Shown piece by piece: positions 1 to 13,700 of a stretch of DNA of 64,000 nucleotides (positions within the stretch are counted from its first letter, which is position 1; the number at the start of each line of letters is the position of its first letter). Origin of the DNA: Chrysogorgia sp. JL179-B06 (lineage: Eukaryota; Cnidaria; Anthozoa; Scleralcyonacea; Chrysogorgiidae). The notes beneath the pieces are model-generated. The model searched no databases, was not told the origin of the DNA, and worked only from the letters and a program-made list of their open reading frames with translations. The stretch covers positions 1 through 64,000 of the forward strand of contig JAYKKM010000264.1 in assembly GCA_035772405.1 (NCBI GenBank), read 5' to 3'. A program made the position numbers and the translations under genes.

Positions 1-2061
1 AAACTCTTTCCCTACGGGCGCAGTTAAAATGGGTCACTGAAGACCCGCAAAGTCGTCAATCGAAAAACACGGCACACGGTAACGCAAGATTAAAAATTGA
101 AATTCGACAAGCGCCTAGGAACATGAAATCCACGCACACGCCAAGTTTGATTTGATTTCATAAACAACTCTGCGATTGGTGGCATTTTGAGTTTTCAAGA
201 TGCTACGCGGGCGTTGCAAGATGGCCTTTTCTGGAAAAATGTAAATTTTTCAACCTGATTTATGATTATTAATGCTAATTTATATTAACTTAAGGTGTTT
301 TGTTCGGGAAATTTAAAAGAACAAGTAAAAGCCGGTTTATTGGGCTTCCAGAAAATGTATAGCTTTCGCAACAGTTATGGTTATTTCAAGAGATATCAAT
401 AGAACAACGTGGTCGTTCAATTTTGATGTTTTTCAGCCGTAAGGAAAGAGTTAATAAGCAATAATAGGTATATTGAAAATAATCGAAGAAAAAGCGTGAA
501 AGGAAAAGCAGTTTATTATCTGTTGAACTGAAAATAATCAAAGTAAATACAGTTTAACAAAGCAAAAAAATGGTCAGTGACAAAAAATGAACCCCCTTCT
601 CTGCTCCCCCCTACCCCCCTCAATGAGAGGAATTATGTATGGGATACCCGAAGCAGAGTCTCTGCAGAGATCCCACCCGCACCGGTCCACCCGCACGGGA
701 GCTCATACTTTTAAATATATACGCAAGCTATCTATACACTACAAAGACAATACGTTCTATGCATGTGGGTCAAAAAGGTCAAAATTTCACCGTGTTTAGG
801 AATGTAGGAAATAATTCACCAAATTTGTTAAAAATTTGATGTGTGTTGTTTAGCCGACTTATAACGATGATGAAAAATTCAGGCGAAAATATAAAATTGA
901 TCGATGCGAAAAAATATCGACCATGGTATATTAACTCTTTCCCTACGGGCGCAGTTAAAATGGGTCACTGAAGACCCGCAAAGTCGTCAATCGAAAAACA
1001 CGGCACACGGTAACGCAAGATTAAAAATTGAAATTCGACAAGCGCCAGGAACATGAATTCCACGCACACGCCAAGTTTGATTTGATTTCATTAACAACTC
1101 TGCGATTGGTGGCATTTTGAGTTTTCAAGATGCTACGCGGGCGTGCAAGATGGCCTTTTCTGGAAAAATGTAAATTTTTCAACCTGATTTATGATAATTA
1201 ATGCTAATTTATATTATCATAATGTGTTTTGTTCGGGAAATTTAAAAGAACAAGTAAAAGCGGGTTTATTGGGCTTCCAGAAAATGTATAGCTTTCGCAA
1301 CAGTTATGGTTATTTCAAGAGATATCAATAGAACAACGTGGTCGTTCAATTTTTGATGTTTTTCAGCCGTAAGGAAAGAGTTAATAAGCAATAATAGGTA
1401 AATTGAAAATAATCGAAGAAAAAGCGTGAAAGGAAAGCAGTTTATTATCTGTTGAAACTGAAAATAATCAAAGTAAATACAGTTTAACAAAGCAAAAAAA
1501 TGGTCAGTGACAAAAAATGAACCCCCTTCTCTGCTCCCCCCTACCCCCTCAATGAGAGGAATTATGTTAGGGTTACCCGAAGCAGAGTCTCTGCAGAGAT
1601 CCCACCCGCTCCGGTCCACCCGCACGGGAGCTCATACTTTTAAATATATACGCAAGCTATCTATACACTACAAAGACAATACGTTCTATGCATGTGGGTC
1701 AAAAAGGTCAAAATTCACCGTGTTTAGGAATGTAGGAAATAATTCACCAAATTTGTTAAAAATTTGATATGTGTGTTGTTTAGCCGACTTATAACGATGA
1801 TGAAAAATTCAGGCGAAAATATAAAATTGATCGATGCGAAAAAATATCGACCATTGTATATTAACTCTTTCCCTACGGGCGCAGTTAAAATGGGTCACTG
1901 AAGACCCGCAAAGTCGTCAATCGAAAAACACGGCACACGGTAACGCAAGATTAAAAATTGAAATTCGACAAGCGCCAGGAACATGAAATCCACGCACACG
2001 CCAAGTTTGATTTGATTTCATAAACAACTCTGCGATTGGTGGCATTTTGAGTTTTCAGATG

Positions 2062-4760
2062 CTACGCGGGCGTGCAAGATGGACTTTTCTGGAAAAATGT
2101 AAATTTTTCAACCTGATTTATGATAATTAATGCTAATTTTATATTAACATAATGTGTTTTGTTCGGGAAATTTAAAAGAACAAGTAAAAGCCGGTTTATT
2201 GGGCTTCCAGAAAATGTATAGCTTTCGCAACAGTTATGGTTTATTTCAAGAGATATCAATAGAAACAACGTGCTGGTCGTTCAATATTTTGATGTTTTTC
2301 AGCCGTAAGGAAAGAGTTAATAAGCAATAATAGGTAAATTGAAAATAATCCGAAGAATAATAGCGTTGAAAGGAAAAGCAGTTTATTATCTGTTGAACTG
2401 AAAATAAAGCAAAGTAATAATACAAGTGTTAAACAAAGCAAAAAGAATGGTCAGTGACAAAAAATGAACCCCCTTCTTCTGTCTCCCCCCCTTACCCCAC
2501 CCCTCAATGAGAGGAATTATGTAAGGGTGTAACCCGAAGCAGAGTCTCTGCAGAGATCCCACCCGCACTTCAGGTCCACTCCGCCATCGGGAGCTCAATA
2601 CTTTTAAATATTATACGCAAGCTTATCTATTACACTACAAAGACGAATACGTTTCTATTGCATGTGGGGCAAAAAGGTCAAAATGTCACCGTGTTTAGGA
2701 ATGTTATGGAAATAATTCACGACAAATTTGTTAAAAATTTGATGTGTGTGTTGTTTAGCCGACTTATAACGATGATGAAAAATTTCAGGCGAAAATATAA
2801 AATTGATCGATGCGAAAAAATATCGACCATTGTATAATATTAACTCGTTTCCCTACGGGCAGCAGTTTAAAATGGTTACTGAAGACCCCGCAAAAGTCGG
2901 CCAATCCGAAAAACAACGCACACGGTAACAGCAAGATTAAAAATTGAAATTCGACAAGCGCCAGGAACATGAAATCCACGCCACACGAGCCAAGTTTGAT
3001 TTTGATTTTTCATAAACAACTGTGCGATTGGTGGCATTTTTGGAGTTTTCAAGATGCTACGCGGGCGTGCTAAGATGGGGCCTTTTCTGGAAAAATGTAA
3101 ATTTTTTTCAAACCTGATTTATGATAATTAAATGCTAATTTTATATTAACATAATGTGTTTTGTTCGGGAAATATTAAAAGAACGAAGGTAAAAAGCCGG
3201 TTTATTGGGCTTCCAGAGAAATGTATAGCTTTCGCTCAATAACAGTTTATGGTTTATTTTCAAGAGATATCAAGTTAGAACAACGTGTGGTCTGTTCAAT
3301 TTGTTGATGTTTTTCAGCCCGTAAGGAAAGAGTTAATAAGCATTGAATAGTAAATTGAAAATAATCGAAGAAAAAGTCGTGAAAGGAAAAGCAGTTTATT
3401 ATCTGTTGAAACTGAAAATAATCAAGAGTAAATACAGTTTTTTTACTAACAAAGCACAAAAAAATTGGTTTCAAGTGACAAAAAATGACACCCCCTTGCT
3501 CTCTGCTCCCCCCCTACCCCCCTCAATGAGAGGAGCATTATGTAAGCGGTTACCCGAAGCATAGTCTCTGCAGAGATCCCACCCGCACCGGTCCAACCCG
3601 CACGGGAGCTCATACTTTTAAATATATACGCAGAGCTATCTATATCAGCTCACAAAGACCAATACGTTCTATGCATTGTGGGTCAAAAAGGTCAAAATTC
3701 ACGCGTTGTTTAGGATTGTAGGACAACTAATTCACCAAATTTGTTAAAAATTTGATATGTGTGTTGTTGTGCGGTTAGACCCGACTGTATTACGATGATG
3801 AAAATAAATTCAGGGCTGAAAATATATAAATTGATCGATAGCGAAAAAATATCGACCATGTGTATATTAACTCTTTACCTACGGGCGCAGTTTAAAATGG
3901 GTTACTGAAGGACCCGCAAACAGTCGTCAATCGAAAAACAACACGGCACACGGTTTAATCGCAAAAGATTAAAAAAGTGGAGAATTATCGACAAGCGCCA
4001 GGAACATGAAAGTCCACGCACAACGCCAAGTTTGAATTTTTGATTTTCATAAACAACTCTGCGATTGGTGGCATTTTGAGTTTTCCAAGATGCTACGCGG
4101 GCGTGCAAGTATGGCCTTTTCTGGAAAAAATGTAAATTTTTCAAACCTGATTTATGATAATTAATGCTAATTTATATTTAACATAATGTGTTTTGATTTT
4201 CGGGAAATTTAAAAGAACGAAAGTAAAAGCCGGTTTATTGGGCTCTCCAGAAAATGTATTAGCTTTGCGCAAACAGTTATGGTTTATTATCAAGAGATAT
4301 CAATAGAAAAACGTGGTTCGTCTCAATTTTTGATGTTTTTTCAGCTCGTAAGGAAACGAGTTAATTAGGCAATAATCGGTAAATTGGAAAATAATCGAAG
4401 AAAAAAGCGTGAAAGTAAAAGCAGTTTTATTATCTGTTGAACTGAAAAATAATCAAAGTAAATACAGTTTAACAAAGCAAAAAAAAAAATGGTCAGTGAC
4501 AGAAAAATTGAACCGCCCTTCTCTGCTCCCCCTACCCCCCTCAATGAGAGGTAGGGAGAATTATGTAAGGGTTACCCGAGAGCAGGAGTTCTCTGCAGAG
4601 ATCGCCACCCGCACCGGTCCACCCGCACGGGGGGGAGCTCATACTTTTAATATATATACGCAAGCTATCTATACACTACAAAGACAATACGTTCTATGCA
4701 TGTGGGTCAAAAAGGTCAAAATTCACCGTGTTTAGAATTGTAGGGAAATAATTCACCAAA
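2062..4760. other. Insertion-rich, noisy satellite copies
   Basis: Three units here measure roughly 980, 1030 and 1000 bp instead of 931. The excess is scattered one- to few-base insertions, with some substitutions, spread evenly along each unit and not shared between neighbours. This is the pattern of unpolished insertion-prone long reads rather than of biological divergence, which would show shared variants. Copies on both sides are clean. A milder patch occurs at about 27400-28600. Confidence 0.7.
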
Positions 4761-7700
4761 TTTGTTTAAAAATTTGATATGTGTGTTGTTTAGCCGACTT
4801 ATAACGATGATGAAAAATTCAGGCGAAAATATAAATTGATCGATGCGAAAAAATATCGACCATTGTATATTAACTCTTTCCCTACGGGCGCAGTTAAAAT
4901 GGGTCACTGAAGACCCGCAAAGTCGTCAATCGAAAAACACGGCACACGGTAACGCAAGATTAAAAATTGAAATTCGACAAGCGCCAGGAACATGAAATCC
5001 ACGCACACGCCAAGTTTGATTTGATTTCATAAACAACTCTGCGATTGGTGGCATTTTGAGTTTTCAAGATGCTACGCGGGCGTGCAAGATGGCCTTTTCT
5101 GGAAAAATGTAAATTTTTCAACCTGATTTATGATAATTAATGCTAATTTATATTAACATAATGTGTTTTGTTCGGGAAATTTAAAAGAACAAGTAAAAGC
5201 CGGTTTATTGGGCTTCCAGAAAATGTATAGCTTTCGCAACAGTTATGGTTATTTCAAGAGATATCAATAGAACAACGTGGTCGTTCAATTTTTGATGTTT
5301 TTCAGCCGTAAGGAAAGAGTTAATAAGCAATAATAGGTAAATTGAAAATAATCGAAGAAAAAGCGTGAAAGGAAAAGCAGTTTATTATCTGTTGAATTGA
5401 AAATAATCAAAGTAAATACAGTTTAACAAAGCAAAAAAATGGTCAGTGACAAAAAATGAACCCCCTTCTCTGCTCCCCCCTACCCCCCTCAATGAGAGGA
5501 ATTATGTAAGGGTTACCCGAAGCAGAGTCTCTGCAGAGATCCCACCCGCACCGGTCCACCCGCACGGGAGCTCATACTTTTAAATATATACGCAAGCTAT
5601 CTATACACTACAAAGACAATACGTTCTATGCATGTGGGTCAAAAAGGTCAAAATTCACCGTGTTTAGAAATGTAGGAAATAATTCACCAAATTTGTTAAA
5701 AATTTGATATGTGTGTTGTTTAGCCGACTTATAACGATGATGAAAAATTCAGGCGAAAATATAAAATTGATCGATGCGAAAAAATATCGACCATTGTATA
5801 TTAACTCTTTCCCTACGGGCGCAGTTAAAATGGGTCACTGAAGACCCGCAAAGTCGTCAATCGAAAAACACGGCACACGGTAACGCAAGATTAAAAATTG
5901 AAATTCGACAAGCGCCAGGAACATGAAATCCACGCACACGCCAAGTTTGATTTGATTTCATAAACAACTCTGCGATTGGTGGCATTTTGAGTTTTCAAGA
6001 TGCTACGCGGGCGTGCAAGATGGCCTTTTCTGGAAAAATGTAAATTTTTCAACCTGATTTATGATAATTAATGCTAATTTATATTAACATAATGTGTTTT
6101 GTTCGGGAAATTTAAAAGAACAAGTAAAAGCCGGTTTATTGGGCTTCCAGAAAATGTATAGCTTTCGCAACAGTTATGGTTATTTCAAGAGATATCAATA
6201 GAACAACGTGGTCGTTCAATTTTTGATGTTTTTCAGCCGTAAGGAAAGAGTTAATAAGCAATAATAGGTAAATTGAAAATAATCGAAGAAAAAGCGTGAA
6301 AGGAAAAGCAGTTTATTATCTGTTGAATTGAAAATAATCAAAGTAAATACAGTTTAACAAAGCAAAAAAATGGTCAGTGACAAAAAATGAACCCCCTTCT
6401 CTGCTCCCCCCTACCCCCCTCAATGAGAGGAATTATGTAAGGGTTACCCGAAGCAGAGTCTCTGCAGAGATCCCACCCGCACCGGTCCACCCGCACGGGA
6501 GCTCATACTTTTAAATATATACGCAAGCTATCTATACACTACAAAGACAATACGTTCTATGCATGTGGGTCAAAAAGGTCAAAATTCACCGTGTTTAGAA
6601 ATGTAGGAAATAATTCACCAAATTTGTTAAAAATTTGATATGTGTGTTGTTTAGCCGACTTATAACGATGATGAAAAATTCAGGCGAAAATATAAAATTG
6701 ATCGATGCGAAAAAATATCGACCATTGTATATTAACTCTTTCCCTACGGGCGCAGTTAAAATGGGTCACTGAAGACCCGCAAAGTCGTCAATCGAAAAAC
6801 ACGGCACACGGTAACGCAAGATTAAAAATTGAAATTCGACAAGCGCCAGGAACATGAAATCCACGCACACGCCAAGTTTGATTTGATTTCATAAACAACT
6901 CTGCGATTGGTGGCATTTTGAGTTTTCAAGATGCTACGCGGGCGTGCAAGATGGCCTTTTCTGGAAAAATGTAAATTTTTCAACCTGATTTATGATAATT
7001 AATGCTAATTTATATTAACATAATGTGTTTTGTTCGGGAAATTTAAAAGAACAAGTAAAAGCCGGTTTATTGGGCTTCCAGAAAATGTATAGCTTTCGCA
7101 ACAGTTATGGTTATTTCAAGAGATATCAATAGAACAACGTGGTCGTTCAATTTTTGATGTTTTTCAGCCGTAAGGAAAGAGTTAATAAGCAATAATAGGT
7201 AAATTGAAAATAATCGAAGAAAAAGCGTGAAAGGAAAAGCAGTTTATTATCTGTTGAATTGAAAATAATCAAAGTAAATACAGTTTAACAAAGCAAAAAA
7301 ATGGTCAGTGACAAAAAATGAACCCCCTTCTCTGCTCCCCCCTACCCCCCTCAATGAGAGGAATTATGTAAGGGTTACCCGAAGCAGAGTCTCTGCAGAG
7401 ATCCCACCCGCACCGGTCCACCCGCACGGGAGCTCATACTTTTAAATATATACGCAAGCTATCTATACACTACAAAGACAATACGTTCTATGCATGTGGG
7501 TCAAAAAGGTCAAAATTCACCGTGTTTAGAAATGTAGGAAATAATTCACCAAATTTGTTAAAAATTTGATATGTGTGTTGTTTAGCCGACTTATAACGAT
7601 GATGAAAAATTCAGGCGAAAATATAAAATTGATCGATGCGAAAAAATATCGACCATTGTATATTAACTCTTTCCCTACGGGCGCAGTTAAAATGGGTACT

Positions 7701-10700
7701 GAAGACCCGCAAAGTCGTCAATCGAAAAACACGGCACACGGTAACGCAAGATTAAAAATTGAAATTCGACAAGCGCCAGGAACATGAAATCCACGCACAC
7801 GCCAAGTTTGATTTGATTTCATAAACAACTCTGCGATTGGTGGCATTTTGAGTTTTCAAGATGCTACGCGGGCGTGCAAGATGGCCTTTTCTGGAAAAAT
7901 GTAAATTTTTCAACCTGATTTATGATAATTAATGCTAATTTATATTAACATAATGTGTTTTGTTCGGGAAATTTAAAAGAACAAGTAAAAGCCGGTTTAT
8001 TGGGCTTCCAGAAAATGTATAGCTTTCGCAACAGTTATGGTTATTTCAAGAGATATCAATAGAACAACGTGGTCGTTCAATTTTTGATGTTTTTCAGCCG
8101 TAAGGAAAGAGTTAATAAGCAATAATAGGTAAATTGAAAATAATCGAAGAAAAAGCGTGAAAGGAAAAGCAGTTTATTATCTGTTGAATTGAAAATAATC
8201 AAAGTAAATACAGTTTAACAAAGCAAAAAAATGGTCAGTGACAAAAAATGAACCCCCTTCTCTGCTCCCCCCTACCCCCCTCAATGAGAGGAATTATGTA
8301 AGGGTTACCCGAAGCAGAGTCTCTGCAGAGATCCCACCCGCACCGGTCCACCCGCACGGGAGCTCATACTTTTAAATATATACGCAAGCTATCTATACAC
8401 TACAAAGACAATACGTTCTATGCATGTGGGTCAAAAAGGTCAAAATTCACCGTGTTTAGAAATGTAGGAAATAATTCACCAAATTTGTTAAAAATTTGAT
8501 ATGTGTGTTGTTTAGCCGACTTATAACGATGATGAAAAATTCAGGCGAAAATATAAAATTGATCGATGCGAAAAAATATCGACCATTGTATATTAACTCT
8601 TTCCCTACGGGCGCAGTTAAAATGGGTCACTGAAGACCCGCAAAGTCGTCAATCGAAAAACACGGCACACGGTAACGCAAGATTAAAAATTGAAATTCGA
8701 CAAGCGCCAGGAACATGAAATCCACGCACACGCCAAGTTTGATTTGATTTCATAAACAACTCTGCGATTGGTGGCATTTTGAGTTTTCAAGATGCTACGC
8801 GGGCGTGCAAGATGGCCTTTTCTGGAAAAATGTAAATTTTTCAACCTGATTTATGATAATTAATGCTAATTTATATTAACATAATGTGTTTTGTTCGGGA
8901 AATTTAAAAGAACAAGTAAAAGCCGGTTTATTGGGCTTCCAGAAAATGTATAGCTTTCGCAACAGTTATGGTTATTTCAAGAGATATCAATAGAACAACG
9001 TGGTCGTTCAATTTTTGATGTTTTTCAGCCGTAAGGAAAGAGTTAATAAGCAATAATAGGTAAATTGAAAATAATCGAAGAAAAAGCGTGAAAGGAAAAG
9101 CAGTTTATTATCTGTTGAATTGAAAATAATCAAAGTAAATACAGTTTAACAAAGCAAAAAAATGGTCAGTGACAAAAAATGAACCCCCTTCTCTGCTCCC
9201 CCCTACCCCCCTCAATGAGAGGAATTATGTAAGGGTTACCCGAAGCAGAGTCTCTGCAGAGATCCCACCCGCACCGGTCCACCCGCACGGGAGCTCATAC
9301 TTTTAAATATATACGCAAGCTATCTATACACTACAAAGACAATACGTTCTATGCATGTGGGTCAAAAAGGTCAAAATTCACCGTGTTTAGAAATGTAGGA
9401 AATAATTCACCAAATTTGTTAAAAATTTGATATGTGTGTTGTTTAGCCGACTTATAACGATGATGAAAAATTCAGGCGAAAATATAAAATTGATCGATGC
9501 GAAAAAATATCGACCATTGTATATTAACTCTTTCCCTACGGGCGCAGTTAAAATGGGTCACTGAAGACCCGCAAAGTCGTCAATCGAAAAACACGGCACA
9601 CGGTAACGCAAGATTAAAAATTGAAATTCGACAAGCGCCAGGAACATGAAATCCACGCACACGCCAAGTTTGATTTGATTTCATAAACAACTCTGCGATT
9701 GGTGGCATTTTGAGTTTTCAAGATGCTACGCGGGCGTGCAAGATGGCCTTTTCTGGAAAAATGTAAATTTTTCAACCTGATTTATGATAATTAATGCTAA
9801 TTTATATTAACATAATGTGTTTTGTTCGGGAAATTTAAAAGAACAAGTAAAAGCCGGTTTATTGGGCTTCCAGAAAATGTATAGCTTTCGCAACAGTTAT
9901 GGTTATTTCAAGAGATATCAATAGAACAACGTGGTCGTTCAATTTTTGATGTTTTTCAGCCGTAAGGAAAGAGTTAATAAGCAATAATAGGTAAATTGAA
10001 AATAATCGAAGAAAAAGCGTGAAAGGAAAAGCAGTTTATTATCTGTTGAATTGAAAATAATCAAAGTAAATACAGTTTAACAAAGCAAAAAAATGGTCAG
10101 TGACAAAAAATGAACCCCCTTCTCTGCTCCCCCCTACCCCCCTCAATGAGAGGAATTATGTAAGGGTTACCCGAAGCAGAGTCTCTGCAGAGATCCCACC
10201 CGCACCGGTCCACCCGCACGGGAGCTCATACTTTTAAATATATACGCAAGCTATCTATACACTACAAAGACAATACGTTCTATGCATGTGGGTCAAAAAG
10301 GTCAAAATTCACCGTGTTTAGAAATGTAGGAAATAATTCACCAAATTTGTTAAAATTTGATATGTGTGTTGTTTAGCCGACTTATAACGATGATGAAAAA
10401 TTCAGGCGAAAATATAAAATTGATCGATGCGAAAAAATATCGACCATTGTATATTAACTCTTTCCCTACGGGCGCAGTTAAAATGGGTCACTGAAGACCC
10501 GCAAAGTCGTCAATCGAAAAACACGGCACACGGTAACGCAAGATTAAAAATTGAAATTCGACAAGCGCCAGGAACATGAAATCCACGCACACGCCAAGTT
10601 TGATTTGATTTCATAAACAACTCTGCGATTGGTGGCATTTTGAGTTTTCAAGATGCTACGCGGGCGTGCAAGATGGCCTTTTCTGGAAAAATGTAAATTT

Positions 10701-13700
10701 TTCAACCTGATTTATGATAATTAATGCTAATTTATATTAACATAATGTGTTTTGTTCGGGAAATTTAAAAGAACAAGTAAAAGCCGGTTTATTGGGCTTC
10801 CAGAAAATGTATAGCTTTCGCAACAGTTATGGTTATTTCAAGAGATATCAATAGAACAACGTGGTCGTTCAATTTTTGATGTTTTTCAGCCGTAAGGAAA
10901 GAGTTAATAAGCAATAATAGGTAAATTGAAAATAATCGAAGAAAAAGCGTGAAAGGAAAAGCAGTTTATTATCTGTTGAATTGAAAATAATCAAAGTAAA
11001 TACAGTTTAACAAAGCAAAAAAATGGTCAGTGACAAAAAATGAACCCCCTTCTCTGCTCCCCCCTACCCCCCTCAATGAGAGGAATTATGTAAGGGTTAC
11101 CCGAAGCAGAGTCTCTGCAGAGATCCCACCCGCACCGGTCCACCCGCACGGGAGCTCATACTTTTAAATATATACGCAAGCTATCTATACACTACAAAGA
11201 CAATACGTTCTATGCATGTGGGTCAAAAAGGTCAAAATTCACCGTGTTTAGAAATGTAGGAAATAATTCACCAAATTTGTTAAAAATTTGATATGTGTGT
11301 TGTTTAGCCGACTTATAACGATGATGAAAAATTCAGGCGAAAATATAAAATTGATCGATGCGAAAAAATATCGACCATTGTATATTAACTCTTTCCCTAC
11401 GGGCGCAGTTAAAATGGGTCACTGAAGACCCGCAAAGTCGTCAATCGAAAAACACGGCACACGGTAACGCAAGATTAAAAATTGAAATTCGACAAGCGCC
11501 AGGAACATGAAATCCACGCACACGCACACGCCAAGTTTGATTTGATTTCATAAACAACTCTGCGATTGGTGGCATTTTGAGTTTTCAAGATGCTACGCGG
11601 GCGTGCAAGATGGCCTTTTCTGGAAAAATGTAAATTTTTCAACCTGATTTATGATAATTAATGCTAATTTATATTAACATAATGTGTTTTGTTCGGGAAA
11701 TTTAAAAGAACAAGTAAAAGCCGGTTTATTGGGCTTCCAGAAAATGTATAGCTTTCGCAACAGTTATGGTTATTTCAAGAGATATCAATAGAACAACGTG
11801 GTCGTTCAATTTTTGATGTTTTTCAGCCGTAAGGAAAGAGTTAATAAGCAATAATAGGTAAATTGAAAATAATCGAAGAAAAAGCGTGAAAGGAAAAGCA
11901 GTTTATTATCTGTTGAATTGAAAATAATCAAAGTAAATACAGTTTAACAAAGCAAAAAAATGGTCAGTGACAAAAAATGAACCCCCTTCTCTGCTCCCCC
12001 CTACCCCCTCAATGAGAGGAATTATGTAAGGGTTACCCGAAGCAGAGTCTCTGCAGAGATCCCACCCGCACCGGTCCACCCGCACGGGAGCTCATACTTT
12101 TAAATATATACGCAAGCTATCTATACACTACAAAGACAATACGTTCTATGCATGTGGGTCAAAAAGGTCAAAATTCACCGTGTTTAGAAATGTAGGAAAT
12201 AATTCACCAAATTTGTTAAAAATTTGATATGTGTGTTGTTTAGCCGACTTATAACGATGATGAAAAATTCAGGCGAAAATATAAAATTGATCGATGCGAA
12301 AAAATATCGACCATTGTATATTAACTCTTTCCCTACGGGCGCAGTTAAAATGGGTCACTGAAGACCCGCAAAGTCGTCAATCGAAAAACACGGCACACGG
12401 TAACGCAAGATTAAAAATTGAAATTCGACAAGCGCCAGGAACATGAAATCCACGCACACGCCAAGTTTGATTTGATTTCATAAACAACTCTGCGATTGGT
12501 GGCATTTTGAGTTTTCAAGATGCTACGCGGGCGTGCAAGATGGCCTTTTCTGGAAAAATGTAAATTTTTCAACCTGATTTATGATAATTAATGCTAATTT
12601 ATATTAACATAATGTGTTTTGTTCGGGAAATTTAAAAGAACAAGTAAAAGCCGGTTTATTGGGCTTCCAGAAAATGTATAGCTTTCGCAACAGTTATGGT
12701 TATTTCAAGAGATATCAATAGAACAACGTGGTCGTTCAATTTTTGATGTTTTTCAGCCGTAAGGAAAGAGTTAATAAGCAATAATAGGTAAATTGAAAAT
12801 AATCGAAGAAAAAGCGTGAAAGGAAAAGCAGTTTATTATCTGTTGAATTGAAAATAATCAAAGTAAATACAGTTTAACAAAGCAAAAAAAATGGTCAGTG
12901 ACAAAAAATGAACCCCCTTCTCTGCTCCCCCCTACCCCCCTCAATGAGAGGAATTATGTAAGGGTTACCCGAAGCAGAGTCTCTGCAGAGATCCCACCCG
13001 CACCGGTCCACCCGCACGGGAGCTCATACTTTTAAATATATACGCAAGCTATCTATACACTACAAAGACAATACGTTCTATGCATGTGGGTCAAAAAGGT
13101 CAAAATTCACCGTGTTTAGAAATGTAGGAAATAATTCACCAAATTTGTTAAAAATTTGATATGTGTGTTGTTTAGCCGACTTATAACGATGATGAAAAAT
13201 TCAGGCGAAAATATAAAATTGATCGATGCGAAAAAATATCGACCATTGTATATTAACTCTTTCCCTACGGGCGCAGTTAAAATGGGTCACTGAAGACCCG
13301 CAAAGTCGTCAATCGAAAAACACGGCACACGGTAACGCAAGATTAAAAATTGAAATTCGACAAGCGCCAGGAACATGAAATCCACGCACACGCCAAGTTT
13401 GATTTGATTTCATAAACAACTCTGCGATTGGTGGCATTTTGAGTTTTCAAGATGCTACGCGGGCGTGCAAGATGGCCTTTTCTGGAAAAATGTAAATTTT
13501 TCAACCTGATTTATGATAATTAATGCTAATTTATATTAACATAATGTGTTTTGTTCGGGAAATTTAAAAGAACAAGTAAAAGCCGGTTTATTGGGCTTCC
13601 AGAAAATGTATAGCTTTCGCAACAGTTATGGTTATTTCAAGAGATATCAATAGAACAACGTGGTCGTTCAATTTTTGATGTTTTTCAGCCGTAAGGAAAG

